Positions 18,502 to 27,227 of a DNA stretch of 64,000 bases are shown here, in pieces. The notes below the pieces were generated by a model that was not told the origin of the DNA, ran no database searches, and saw nothing but the letters and a program-made list of their open reading frames with translations. Origin of the DNA: Enterobacter asburiae. GTDB taxonomy: Bacteria; Pseudomonadota; Gammaproteobacteria; Enterobacterales; Enterobacteriaceae. Positions within the stretch are counted from its first letter, which is position 1. The number at the start of each line of letters is the position of its first letter. The translations under genes and the position numbers were made by a program. The DNA lies in assembly GCF_021440515.1 (NCBI RefSeq), contig NZ_JAKCMV010000002.1:59035-123034 (forward strand), given 5' to 3'.

Positions 18502-19133
18502 TGCAGCGTCACCTCCTGCGCAAACTGTTTCCCCAGCTCCATATCCTCTGGCGGCGCATCGGCTTTATCGAGGGAGACCGCGAAATTGAGCGTTTCTTCG
18601 CTGGGCTTCGGCGTATGAACGGAGAGCTTACAGTTTTTTTGCAGCGCGGCGGGCAGCTGCGCGTCGCTATCTTCGGCGTAGCTCATGTCGACGTAATAGG
18701 ATGGGTCGAAGGTAGAGAAGCGATAGGTTTGCCCCGCCAGCGGCTGTGGATGCGCAAGCGGTAAAATGAAGGACAGCACCGCCTGGTGCCCGTCACGGGA
18801 CATGCCGTACTCGGTCGGGCGATTGAGAAACTTCACCTTTTCGCCGTTGTGCCAGAACTCGGTGAAGTAGTGCTGACCCAGCACGTTCGCCATCACCTCT
18901 GCCGCCAGTTTTTTCCAGATCTCATCGCCGGGCTTTGCGTTTCCGGCGTCGTAGAGCAGATCCGCCGAGGTGATTTCGTCCATCGTCCAGCGCATTTTGA
19001 GGCCGCTGAGCTGAGTGCCATCGGTCACCAGCTCGGTTTTCAGGCTAATGAAGCTGTGAGGATGGGCGTAAGCGGTAACGCTGAAAACCGCCAAAAATAG
19101 CGTCCAGGCGCATTGTTTAACTATTTGCATCAA
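18492..19133 (-). CDS. DUF1007 family periplasmic protein, ZevA-like
   Basis: 213 residues beginning with a cleavable signal peptide (hydrophobic stretch at about residues 7-22, ending TAYAHPHSF). The mature protein would start with AHPHSF, an exposed His-containing N-terminus typical of the family and able to bind metal. Its stop overlaps the start of the NicO transporter gene, so the pair is one translational unit. Likely presents zinc or nickel to the transporter in the periplasm (inference from the zevA precedent). No Zur-type box was seen in the 122 bp shared with csiE. Confidence 0.78.
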   Translation of the reverse strand: MMQIVKQCAWTLFLAVFSVTAYAHPHSFISLKTELVTDGTQLSGLKMRWTMDEITSADLLYDAGNAKPGDEIWKKLAAEVMANVLGQHYFTEFWHNGEKVKFLNRPTEYGMSRDGHQAVLSFILPLAHPQPLAGQTYRFSTFDPSYYVDMSYAEDSDAQLPAALQKNCKLSVHTPKPSEETLNFAVSLDKADAPPEDMELGKQFAQEVTLQCQ

Positions 19134-19255
19134 TTCCTCACGTCAAAAATTCTGTGATGTTCGCCAGCATTCCTGAAGGAAAGCCCTCCCGGTGCGCTTT
19201 CGCGCGGACATCCTTTAGCTATTCTTATCAGACACACACACTGGATACCCGACAG

Positions 19256-20533
19256 ATGATGACGACGCTTGAAAACCCATCTGTGCTTTCCAGTTCGCAG
19301 CGCCGCTGCCAGGTGCTTTTGATGCTTTATCTGCCGGATGCCGCCGTCACCGCGCAGAGCATTATTGCGACCAACGGGGTGGACGACGCCATCGCACGGC
19401 AAGATATAGCCGAGACACGCGATGAAATCCAGCGCTATCATCGGCTTGATATCATCACGCATCAGGATGGCAGCTACCGAATTGAAGGCACCGCCCTGAA
19501 CCAGCGGTTATGCCTGCTGCACTGGCTGCGCAGGTCGCTTCGGCTTTGCCCGCATTTTGTCACGCAACAGTTTACCCCGGCGCTGAAAACGGCGCTTAAA
19601 CGTCAGGGTATCGCCCGTCCGCTTTACGACGACACCAACCTGCGCGCGCTGATCAACTTCTGCTCGCGGCGGCTCGGGCGCAGCTTCGAGTGCCGCGATA
19701 TCCAGTTTTTACAGCTGTTTTTGCAGTATTGCCTGATCCAGCACCATCAGGGCCTTACGCCACAGTTTTCCCCCGTTCAGCGCAACTGGACCCAGTCGAG
19801 GGGGGAGTATTTCACCGCGCAGGAGATTGTCCGCCACTGGAAGCGCCGGGTGCCTCAGGCGTTGCATACGGACGAACAGCTGTTTCTGGCACTGCTGTTT
19901 ATGATGCTGCGCACCCCCGATCCGGTGATGGATAAGCATCAGCAGGATCAGCGGCTACGGCGCACCATCGTGCGCATGATTGCCCGCTTCCGGGCGCAGA
20001 CCGGGATGACATTCAGCGATGAACAGGGGCTGACCGATCAGCTTTATGTTCATCTGGCCCAGGCGCTGGACCGTTCGCTGTTTGATATCGGCATCGACAA
20101 CAGCCTGCCGGAGGAGATCCACCGTCTGTATCCGCGCCTGCTGCGCACCACCAAAGAGGCGCTGTTCGAGCTGGAAGCCGAGTTTGGCCTGCGTTTTTCC
20201 GACGAGGAGATGAGTCTGGTGGCGGTGATTTTCGGTGCCTGGCTGATGCAGGAAACCGACCTGCACGAGAAGCAGGTGGTTTTGTTGACGGGAGAGGATA
20301 AAGCCTGTGAAGCGTTGATTGAGCAGCAGCTTCGGGAGCTGACCCTGCTGCCGCTCAATATCCGTTATCTGACGCTACAGGCGTTCCAGAAAGAGGGCGC
20401 GCCGCGTGAGGCCGCGCTGGTGATTACGCCGTACCCCACTGTCCTGCCGCTGTTCTCGCCGCCGCTGATCCATGCGGTGGAAGAGCTGAACGCGCAGCAG
20501 CAGGAACATATCCGCGCCATGCTGGAATCCTGA
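19256..20533 (+). CDS. csiE: stationary-phase inducible protein CsiE
   Basis: 425-residue protein matching E. coli CsiE, which is induced by RpoS and cAMP-CRP. The middle and C-terminal parts resemble PTS regulation (PRD) and EIIB-like modules of antiterminator-type regulators, but the target is unknown. The reading frame is open 34 codons further upstream; ATG 19256 (MMTTLENPSVLSSSQRRC) aligns with E. coli MMPTLAPPSVLSAPQRRC. No strong ribosome site is visible. The stop codon directly abuts the stop codon of hcaT on the other strand, with no base between. Confidence 0.9.
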   Translation: MMTTLENPSVLSSSQRRCQVLLMLYLPDAAVTAQSIIATNGVDDAIARQDIAETRDEIQRYHRLDIITHQDGSYRIEGTALNQRLCLLHWLRRSLRLCPHFVTQQFTPALKTALKRQGIARPLYDDTNLRALINFCSRRLGRSFECRDIQFLQLFLQYCLIQHHQGLTPQFSPVQRNWTQSRGEYFTAQEIVRHWKRRVPQALHTDEQLFLALLFMMLRTPDPVMDKHQQDQRLRRTIVRMIARFRAQTGMTFSDEQGLTDQLYVHLAQALDRSLFDIGIDNSLPEEIHRLYPRLLRTTKEALFELEAEFGLRFSDEEMSLVAVIFGAWLMQETDLHEKQVVLLTGEDKACEALIEQQLRELTLLPLNIRYLTLQAFQKEGAPREAALVITPYPTVLPLFSPPLIHAVEELNAQQQEHIRAMLES

Positions 20534-21673
20534 TTAACCGCGCGCCGCGACTTTCGGGCGCACCACCATCGCGGGCAGCGCTACCAGCGCCATCACCCAG
20601 AACACGCCGTGCCCCAGATGCTGGTACAGGAAGCCCGCAAAGACGGTCATCACCGCAATGCTGCCGCCCATCGCCACGGCGGAGTAAACCGCTTGCAGGC
20701 GAATGACATCCCCGCCTTCCCGCGCGGCGATGTAGCGCATCGCCGCCAGATGACAGACCGTAAAGGTGCCGCAGTGCAGGATCTGCGCCACGATCAGCCA
20801 CGGCAGCTCCGTCGTCCAGCCCATAATTCCCCAGCGCACCACGCCGCAGACGGCGGAAAGCAGCAGCAGGTCGCGCGCGCCAAAACGGCGGAACAGCTTC
20901 TTGCTGAGCGCAAAGATAATCACCTCAGCGACAACGCCAAGCGACCATAAATAGCCCACCGCAGAGGCGGAATAGCCCGCTCCCTGCCAGTAGATGGCGC
21001 TAAAGCCGTAGTAGGCCGCATGCGCCCCCTGAAGCAGACACACGCACGCCAGAAAACGCCAGCTTTGGGCCACCAGCGACCGCCAGGCAGGCCAGCCCGC
21101 GCTCTCCTGATGGCGGCTTTCGCCCTGCGGCAGGATCGACGGGCGCAGCAGCATCCCCAGCAGCATGGAGGCGATGCCGACGCTCAGCAGCGCCAGAATG
21201 GCGCGGTAATCGTAGAGGCTGACCAGCTTACCCACCAGCGCAGAGCCGATGACAAAGGCAATCGACCCCCACAGGCGCACGCGGCCATAGTCCATGGTGA
21301 TCTGCTTTTGCCAGGTGTTCGCCAGCGCATCCGTCAGCGGAACCAGCGGAGAGAAGAACAGGTTAAAGCCGACCATGACGACCATCAGCCAGGCGAACTG
21401 GTGGCTGACCCAGAAGCAGGCGACAAACACCAGCGTCAGCAGCGCCAGAATACGCACCGCTTTAATCAGTAAGGAGGGATCGCTGACGCGCGGCGCAATC
21501 AGCAGGCTGCCGAGAAAACGCGCCAACAGGCCTGCGCCCAACAGCACGCCGATTGTCTCTGGCGTCAGGCCAATGCCCTTGAGCCACACGCTCCAGAATG
21601 GCAGAAATATGCCGTAGCTAAAAAAGTAGGTGAAATAGCTGAGCGCCAGCCAGCGCGTGGAATGCAAGACCAT
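20534..21673 (-). CDS. hcaT: MFS transporter HcaT (3-phenylpropionate permease)
   Basis: Major facilitator of 379 residues, about 12 membrane segments, closely matching E. coli HcaT (MVLxSTRWLALxYFTYFFSYGIF at the start). The frame is open 18 codons upstream, but the conserved MVLHSTRW start at 21673 follows a GGAGG site. In E. coli the gene stands next to hcaR and the hcaEFCBD dioxygenase operon; here the next gene is glyA, so the catabolic genes are missing and the transported compound may differ. Annotated by similarity; substrate uncertain. Confidence 0.9.
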   Translation of the reverse strand: MVLHSTRWLALSYFTYFFSYGIFLPFWSVWLKGIGLTPETIGVLLGAGLLARFLGSLLIAPRVSDPSLLIKAVRILALLTLVFVACFWVSHQFAWLMVVMVGFNLFFSPLVPLTDALANTWQKQITMDYGRVRLWGSIAFVIGSALVGKLVSLYDYRAILALLSVGIASMLLGMLLRPSILPQGESRHQESAGWPAWRSLVAQSWRFLACVCLLQGAHAAYYGFSAIYWQGAGYSASAVGYLWSLGVVAEVIIFALSKKLFRRFGARDLLLLSAVCGVVRWGIMGWTTELPWLIVAQILHCGTFTVCHLAAMRYIAAREGGDVIRLQAVYSAVAMGGSIAVMTVFAGFLYQHLGHGVFWVMALVALPAMVVRPKVAARG

Positions 21674-21836
21674 GAATCCCTCCTGAAATCGAGGCGATAG
21701 TCTGGCGAGAATAGCGAAATTAAGCAAGTAGATAGCGGGCTATAAATTAACGAAAATTTAACATACCGTGCAGCCGGCTGGCCTATGGCGGGGATAAAAT
21801 GTTTCAGCGGTATTTTGCTCGTTAAACATCAGGCAT

Positions 21837-21863
21837 AAAAAAAGGCCGCACGGGGCGGCCTTT
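21837..21863 (-). terminator. glyA terminator
   Basis: On the minus strand, AAAGGCCGC pairs with GCGGCCTTT around a 5-base loop and is followed by an unbroken T run. It begins 24 bp after the glyA stop. A standard intrinsic terminator. Confidence 0.92.
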
Positions 21864-21886
21864 CGATGGTCTTTAACGCAGAGAAA

Positions 21887-23140
21887 TTATGCGTATACCG
21901 GGAAGCGTGCGCAGATATCCAGAACTTTACCTTTCACGCGCTCGATAACCGCGTCGTCATTGATATTGTCCAGAACGTCACACATCCAGCCAGCCAGCTC
22001 TTTCACTTCCGCTTCTTTGAAGCCGCGACGGGTCACAGCCGGAGAACCGATACGGATACCGGAGGTCACGAACGGGCTCTTCGGATCGTTTGGTACGCTG
22101 TTTTTGTTCACGGTGATGTTGGCGCGGCCCAGGGCGGCGTCCGCTTCTTTACCGGTCAGGTTCTTATCAACCAGATCCAGCAGGAACAGGTGGTTTTCAG
22201 TGCCGCCGGACACCACTTTGTAGCCGCGGTTCAGGAACACTTCCACCATCGCTTTGGCGTTTTTAGCAACCTGCTGCTGGTACACCTTGAACTCAGGCTC
22301 CATCGCTTCTTTCAGCGCAACCGCTTTAGCGGCGATAACGTGCATCAGCGGGCCGCCCTGCGCGCTTGGGAACACGGCAGAGTTCAGTTTCTTATACAGA
22401 TCTTCGTCACCGCCCTTCGCCAGGATCAGACCACCGCGTGGACCCGCCAGGGTTTTGTGGGTGGTGGTGGTCACAACGTGCGCGTGGGGAACCGGGTTAG
22501 GGTAGACGCCTGCGGCAATCAGGCCCGCAACGTGCGCCATGTCGACGAACAGGTAAGCGCCGATGCTGTCTGCGATTTCACGCATTTTTGCCCAGTCAAC
22601 GATACCGGAGTAAGCGGAGAAACCACCGATGATCATCTTCGGTTTGTGTTCCTGAGCCTGCTTCGCCATGTCGTCGTAGTCAATTTTTCCGGACTCATCA
22701 ATACCGTAAGGGATGATGTTGTACAGCTTGCCGGAGAAGTTAACCGGGGAGCCGTGAGTCAGGTGGCCGCCCTGCGCCAGGTTCATACCCAGAACGGTAT
22801 CGCCCGGTTGCAGCAGCGCGGTGTAGACCGCGAAGTTCGCCTGAGAGCCGGAGTGCGGCTGCACGTTCGCATAGTCGGCGCCAAACAGCTCTTTTGCACG
22901 GTCAATCGCCAGTTGTTCAACGATATCAACGTACTCGCAACCGCCGTAGTAGCGTTTGCCTGGGTAACCTTCAGCATATTTGTTGGTCAGCTGAGAACCC
23001 TGCGCCTGCATGACGCGCGGGCTGGTGTAGTTCTCGGAGGCGATCAGTTCGATGTGCTCTTCCTGACGTACTTTTTCCTGCTCCATAGCCTGCCACAGTT
23101 CGGCATCATAATCGGCAATGTTCATTTCACGCTTTAACAT
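21887..23140 (-). CDS. glyA: serine hydroxymethyltransferase
   Basis: PLP enzyme of 417 residues that turns serine and tetrahydrofolate into glycine and methylene-tetrahydrofolate, the main one-carbon source. The PLP lysine lies in [16 protein letters not shown] (about residue 229). Differences from E. coli: [11 protein letters not shown] instead of NLAHGG, and VFPSAQGGP instead of VFPGGQGGP; I believe such variants occur in related genera. An ATG two codons upstream is too close to the AGGAG site, so ATG 23140 is the start. A PurR operator lies upstream. Confidence 0.97.
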   Translation of the reverse strand: MLKREMNIADYDAELWQAMEQEKVRQEEHIELIASENYTSPRVMQAQGSQLTNKYAEGYPGKRYYGGCEYVDIVEQLAIDRAKELFGADYANVQPHSGSQANFAVYTALLQPGDTVLGMNLAQGGHLTHGSPVNFSGKLYNIIPYGIDESGKIDYDDMAKQAQEHKPKMIIGGFSAYSGIVDWAKMREIADSIGAYLFVDMAHVAGLIAAGVYPNPVPHAHVVTTTTHKTLAGPRGGLILAKGGDEDLYKKLNSAVFPSAQGGPLMHVIAAKAVALKEAMEPEFKVYQQQVAKNAKAMVEVFLNRGYKVVSGGTENHLFLLDLVDKNLTGKEADAALGRANITVNKNSVPNDPKSPFVTSGIRIGSPAVTRRGFKEAEVKELAGWMCDVLDNINDDAVIERVKGKVLDICARFPVYA

Positions 23141-23258
23141 CCGCATCTCCTGACTCAGCTAACAAGTAAATTTTTGCCCTAAAAAGGCAGTCCTGATGGA
23201 CAACGGGCAACAGTATAACCGAATCGTTCTGTGATAACAGGTCTTGACAAACGATTTT

Positions 23259-23274
23259 ACGCAAACGTTTACCT
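23259..23274. promoter_or_regulatory. PurR operator of glyA
   Basis: ACGCAAACGTTTACCT matches the PurR consensus ANGCAANCGNTTNCNT at every defined position. PurR with hypoxanthine or guanine represses glyA in E. coli. It lies about 120 bp before the glyA start. Confidence 0.9.
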
Positions 23275-23321
23275 GCCCGCCACGCAAGGGTTTGACGAAT
23301 AAAGCCCTGCCCCGTTTCAAC

Positions 23322-23334
23322 GGAATTCTTTTCA
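23322..23334 (-). promoter_or_regulatory. possible MetR box
   Basis: Minus-strand TGAAAAGAATTCC has one mismatch to TGAANNNNNTTCA. MetR acts on both glyA and hmp in E. coli from this gap. The motif is short, so chance is possible. Confidence 0.35.
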
Positions 23335-23395
23335 GGTTTGTGATGCATATTTTTCACGATGCAAAGAACCATTTACATTGCATGGGTATTTTTAT

Positions 23396-23419
23396 AAGAT
23401 GCATTTAAAATACATCATT
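23396..23419. promoter_or_regulatory. NsrR operator of hmp
   Basis: A 24-bp imperfect palindrome: AAGATGCATTT on the left and AATACATCATT on the right, with a 2-base centre. It is close to the NsrR consensus (AAGATGCYTTT and its mirror). It lies 25 bp before the hmp ATG, where bound NsrR would block transcription until nitric oxide destroys its cluster. Confidence 0.9.
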
Positions 23420-23444
23420 AGGATAACAATTGAAGGAAGTTGCT

Positions 23445-24635
23445 ATGTTAGACGCTCAAACCATCGCTACCGTTAAGGCTACCATTCCCCTGCTGGTTGA
23501 AACCGGCCCTAAGCTCACCGCCCATTTTTACGATCGCATGTTTGCCCATAACCCGGAGTTGAAAGAGATTTTCAACATGAGCAACCAGCGTAACGGCGAT
23601 CAGCGTGAAGCCCTCTTTAATGCCATTGCGGCCTACGCCAGCAATATCGAAAACCTGGCGGCGCTGCTGCCGGCGGTAGAAAAAATCGCGCAGAAACATA
23701 CCAGCTTCCAGATCAAACCCGAGCAGTACAATATCGTGGGCGCTCACCTGCTGGCGACGCTGGACGAGATGTTCAGCCCGGGCCAGGAGGTGCTGGACGC
23801 GTGGGGTAAAGCCTACGGCGTGCTGGCAAACGTGTTTATCAATCGTGAAGCGCAGATCTACAGCGAGAACGCCAGCAAAAACGGCGGCTGGGAAGGGACT
23901 CGCGCCTTCCGCATCGTCGAGAAAACGCCGCGCAGCGCGCTGATAACTAGCTTTGAATTCGAGCCGGTCGACGGCAAGCCTGTCGCCGACTACCAGCCGG
24001 GCCAGTATCTGGGCGTGTGGCTTAAGCCAGAAGGTTTCCCGCATCAGGAAATTCGTCAGTATTCCCTGACCCGCAAGCCAGACGGTAAAGGCTATCGCAT
24101 TGCGGTGAAGCGCGAAGACGGCGGGCAGGTTTCCACCTGGCTGCATAATCATGCGAACGTCGGCGACGTGGTCCATCTTGCTGCTCCGGCGGGTGATTTC
24201 TTTATGGCGGTTGAGGCGAATACGCCGGTGACGCTGATTTCAGCGGGTGTCGGTCAAACGCCGATGCTGGCGATGCTCGATACGCTGGCAAAGTCCCACC
24301 ACAGCGCGCAGGTAAACTGGTTCCACGCGGCGGAAAATGGTGACGTTCATGCCTTCGGAGATGAGGTGAAGGCGCTGGCGGCAACGTTACCACGCTTTAT
24401 GGCGCATACCTGGTATCGTCTGCCAACGGATGCGGATCGTGCGGCGGCGCGTTTTGACAGCGAAGGGCTGATGGATTTACGCCCGCTCGAAGGGGCGTTT
24501 AGCGCACCGGAGATGCAGTTTTACGTGTGCGGCCCGGTGGCGTTTATGCAGTATGCGGCGAAGCAGCTCGTTGAGCTGGGGGTGAATAAAGATAATATCC
24601 ATTACGAGTGTTTTGGGCCGCATAAGGTTTTGTGA
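23445..24635 (+). CDS. hmp: flavohemoprotein, nitric oxide dioxygenase
   Basis: 396-residue fusion of a globin domain (about 1-140, with proximal His in [20 protein letters not shown]), an FAD domain (RQYSLT motif) and an NAD(P)H domain ([22 protein letters not shown]). It turns nitric oxide into nitrate using oxygen and NAD(P)H. An upstream in-frame ATG at 23430 adds five residues; ATG 23445 fits the GAAGGA ribosome site and the E. coli start [15 protein letters not shown]. An NsrR operator lies just upstream. Confidence 0.97.
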   Translation: MLDAQTIATVKATIPLLVETGPKLTAHFYDRMFAHNPELKEIFNMSNQRNGDQREALFNAIAAYASNIENLAALLPAVEKIAQKHTSFQIKPEQYNIVGAHLLATLDEMFSPGQEVLDAWGKAYGVLANVFINREAQIYSENASKNGGWEGTRAFRIVEKTPRSALITSFEFEPVDGKPVADYQPGQYLGVWLKPEGFPHQEIRQYSLTRKPDGKGYRIAVKREDGGQVSTWLHNHANVGDVVHLAAPAGDFFMAVEANTPVTLISAGVGQTPMLAMLDTLAKSHHSAQVNWFHAAENGDVHAFGDEVKALAATLPRFMAHTWYRLPTDADRAAARFDSEGLMDLRPLEGAFSAPEMQFYVCGPVAFMQYAAKQLVELGVNKDNIHYECFGPHKVL

Positions 24636-24640
24636 TGAAA

Positions 24641-24667
24641 AAGCCCCTCGTTCGAGGGGCTTTTTTT
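24641..24667 (+). terminator. hmp terminator
   Basis: AAGCCCCTCG and its complement form a 10-bp stem directly followed by seven T residues, starting 5 bp after the hmp stop. Classic intrinsic terminator. Confidence 0.93.
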
Positions 24668-24668
24668 C

Positions 24669-24700
24669 GCCGGGTGGCGGCTTCGCCTTACCCGGCCTAC
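24669..24700. repeat. single REP unit
   Basis: GCCGGGTGGCGGCTTCGCCT followed by TACCCGGCCTAC, one REP palindrome between the hmp terminator and the end of glnB. It may also protect the 3' end of the glnB transcript, which runs toward it. Confidence 0.88.
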
Positions 24701-24716
24701 AAAACCGTTGGCAATG

Positions 24717-25064
<348 letters not shown>

Positions 25065-25135
25065 TTAAACTCTTGCCAGTAAGCTGCCTCGTAATCGGTT
25101 GCTCACAGTATCATATTCATTCAGATTTTGCGGTA

Positions 25136-26473
25136 CTACTCTTTAAAATCGTTCGCTTCAAGCTCATGGCGCGAGAGCAGTTTATAGAACTCGGTACGGT
25201 TGCGCCCGGCCATCCGCGCCGCGTGGGTAACGTTGCCTTTGGTGATCTGCAACAGCTTGCGCAGGTAGTTCAGTTCAAACTGGTTTCGCGCCTCGGCAAA
25301 GGTCGGCAGCGCGGTGTTTTCCCCTTCCAGCGCCTGCTCCACCAGCGCGTCGCTGATGACCGGCGATGAGGTCAGCGCCACGCACTGCTCGATAACGTTA
25401 ACCAGCTGGCGAACGTTCCCCGGCCAGCTGGCGGTCATTAAGCGCTTCATGGCATCGGTGGAAAACGCGCGTACAAACGGCTTGTGACGATCGGCAGACT
25501 GGCGCAGAAGATGGTTCGCCAGCAGCGGAATATCTTCCGCGCGCTCGGCAAGCGCCGGGATCTTCAGGTTCACCACGTTCAGACGATAATAAAGATCTTC
25601 GCGGAACTCGTTCCGCGCCATCACTTTTGGCAGGTCGCGGTGGGTCGCCGAAATAATCCGCACGTTAATGTCGATATCGCGGTTACTGCCCAGCGGGCGC
25701 ACCTTGCGCTCCTGCAACACGCGCAGCAGTTTAACCTGAAGCGGCGCGGGCATATCCCCGATTTCATCCAGAAACAGCGTGCCGCCCTCCGCCGCCTGGA
25801 ACAGCCCTTCCCTGCTGCTCACCGCCCCGGTAAAGGCCCCGCGCGCGTGGCCGAACAGTTCGGATTCCAGCAGCTGCTCAGGCAACGCACCGCAGTTAAT
25901 GGCGATAAAAGCGTTTTTACTGCGCGGGCTGGCGTTATGGATAGCCTGGGCGAGGATCTCTTTCCCCGTCCCGCTTTGGCCGTTAATCAGCACGCTCACG
26001 TCGGACTGCGCCACCATTCGCGCCTGTTCGAGCAGGCGCAGCATAATCGGGCTGCGGGTGACGATGGATTCACGCCAGGCCTCATCGCCCGACGGTGCAG
26101 CGTGTTCAAGGGCGCTGTCGATCGCCTTATAGAGCGCGTCTTTATCCACCGGTTTGGTGAGAAAGCTGAACACCCCCTGCTGGGTCGCCGCCACCGCGTC
26201 CGGGATAGAGCCGTGGGCGGTAAGGATAATCACCGGCATCCCCGGCTGCTGCTTCTGGATCTCGCTAAAAAGCTGCATCCCGTCCATCTCGTCCATGCGC
26301 AGGTCGCTGATCACCAGGTCGATCTTCTCGCGATTGAGCACCTTCAGTCCTTCCTGCCCGCTTTCGGCGGTGACCACGCTGTAGCCTTCGCTGACCAGTC
26401 GCATCCCCAGCAGCTTGAGCAGTCCCGGATCGTCGTCCACCAGCAGGAGATGGGCAGGTTTGCGGCTTGTCAT
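25136..26473 (-). CDS. glrR: sigma-54 dependent response regulator GlrR
   Basis: 445 residues: receiver domain (about 1-120, phosphorylated Asp in LVISDLRMDEMDG), AAA+ sigma-54 activator domain (Walker A GQSGTGKE, GAFTGA loop that contacts sigma-54), and a C-terminal Fis-type helix-turn-helix (GNVTHAARMAGRNRTEFYKLL). In E. coli it activates the glmY promoter; a sigma-54 promoter with three TGTC/GACA sites lies 2.4-2.7 kb upstream in this window. Its start overlaps the qseG stop by 4 bases. Confidence 0.96.
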   Translation of the reverse strand: MTSRKPAHLLLVDDDPGLLKLLGMRLVSEGYSVVTAESGQEGLKVLNREKIDLVISDLRMDEMDGMQLFSEIQKQQPGMPVIILTAHGSIPDAVAATQQGVFSFLTKPVDKDALYKAIDSALEHAAPSGDEAWRESIVTRSPIMLRLLEQARMVAQSDVSVLINGQSGTGKEILAQAIHNASPRSKNAFIAINCGALPEQLLESELFGHARGAFTGAVSSREGLFQAAEGGTLFLDEIGDMPAPLQVKLLRVLQERKVRPLGSNRDIDINVRIISATHRDLPKVMARNEFREDLYYRLNVVNLKIPALAERAEDIPLLANHLLRQSADRHKPFVRAFSTDAMKRLMTASWPGNVRQLVNVIEQCVALTSSPVISDALVEQALEGENTALPTFAEARNQFELNYLRKLLQITKGNVTHAARMAGRNRTEFYKLLSRHELEANDFKE

Positions 26474-27210
26474 GGCTTCACATCCTCTTGTTTCTGCGTG
26501 TCGCTGTCCGGGTCCGACGAGGTGGTTGGCGGATTCCCCTTCGAGCCATCCGGCAGGTAGTTGCCCGCCGGCTTACGCGTTGAGAGCTGTCTTTCGATAT
26601 CGGTCAGGTTTTCCAGCTTGCGCGTGGTGGTATCAAGCTGCGCGCGCAAGGAGTCGTGCTGCTGGCGAAGCGTATCCAGCTCGGCATCGGTGGTTTGCTG
26701 GAGCTTGCTGTAGCGAGAGCGCTCTTCCGCCAGCTGAAGCTGCTGCACCTGCCCGTCACGCCAGAGCTGATACACCGGGCGCACCTGCCCCGGAATATTC
26801 GCGGCAAGCAGATCCAGACGCGCGGTATTGGCGCGACGCTCAACGGGGGTAATTTTGGCATCCGCCAGCAAAATGGCCCGCTTGAACAGCGCCTGCCAGG
26901 TATCGTCATTTAACATCGCCGCCTGGGCGCGCGCGGTGGCGGGCGAAAGCCGCTGCGAACAGTCTATGCCGCGCAGCCAGAACAGCGGGTTCGCTTCAAC
27001 GTCGTGTCCTGATAAGTTCCAGATATCGTCGCAGCGGGTGGTCAGGAAATCGGCCAGCTGATTTTCAGGCCAGGTGGCCTCTTTTTTATCTTCGATTGCA
27101 CTTTTGGGTGCATGGGAAACACAGCCTGCCAGCAGAATACAGGGCAGACTCAGGCGTAATTTTTTGCTGGAAAACACCGCGCGCGCGGCGCGAAAAAGGA
27201 CGTGTGACAT
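26470..27210 (-). CDS. qseG: outer-membrane lipoprotein QseG
   Basis: Accessory lipoprotein of the GlrK-GlrR system; in E. coli QseG binds the periplasmic part of GlrK (QseE) and stimulates it. The start at ATG 27210 gives a 246-residue precursor with lipobox LLAGC at residues 26-30 and Val at +2, which predicts outer-membrane sorting. An in-frame ATG at 27231 lacks a ribosome site, while GGTGAG stands before 27210. A coiled-coil-like stretch spans roughly residues 140-215 (LQLAEERSRYSKLQQTTDAE and following). The tail is rich in Pro, Asp and Ser. The gene is less conserved than glrK and glrR. Confidence 0.9.
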   Translation of the reverse strand: MSHVLFRAARAVFSSKKLRLSLPCILLAGCVSHAPKSAIEDKKEATWPENQLADFLTTRCDDIWNLSGHDVEANPLFWLRGIDCSQRLSPATARAQAAMLNDDTWQALFKRAILLADAKITPVERRANTARLDLLAANIPGQVRPVYQLWRDGQVQQLQLAEERSRYSKLQQTTDAELDTLRQQHDSLRAQLDTTTRKLENLTDIERQLSTRKPAGNYLPDGSKGNPPTTSSDPDSDTQKQEDVKP

Positions 27211-27227
27211 ACTCACCAGACATAGAT

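Larger units (their letters stand above)
23141..23444. other. glyA-hmp divergent control region (304 bp, no gene)
   Basis: AT-rich intergenic region between divergent glyA and hmp. It contains a consensus PurR operator on the glyA side, a near-match to the MetR box in the middle and an NsrR operator on the hmp side. TTGACA at 23244-23249 could be a -35 element on the + strand, but I cannot fix a paired -10. No open frame of note. Confidence 0.8.

Noticed and set aside
19134..19255. A Zur box for the zevAB-like genes
   Set aside because: No sequence close to the Zur palindrome was seen in this gap.
21866..23137. A 423-codon open frame opposite glyA
   Set aside because: Same cause: codon bias of glyA leaves the opposite strand open. 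No promoter or ribosome site.
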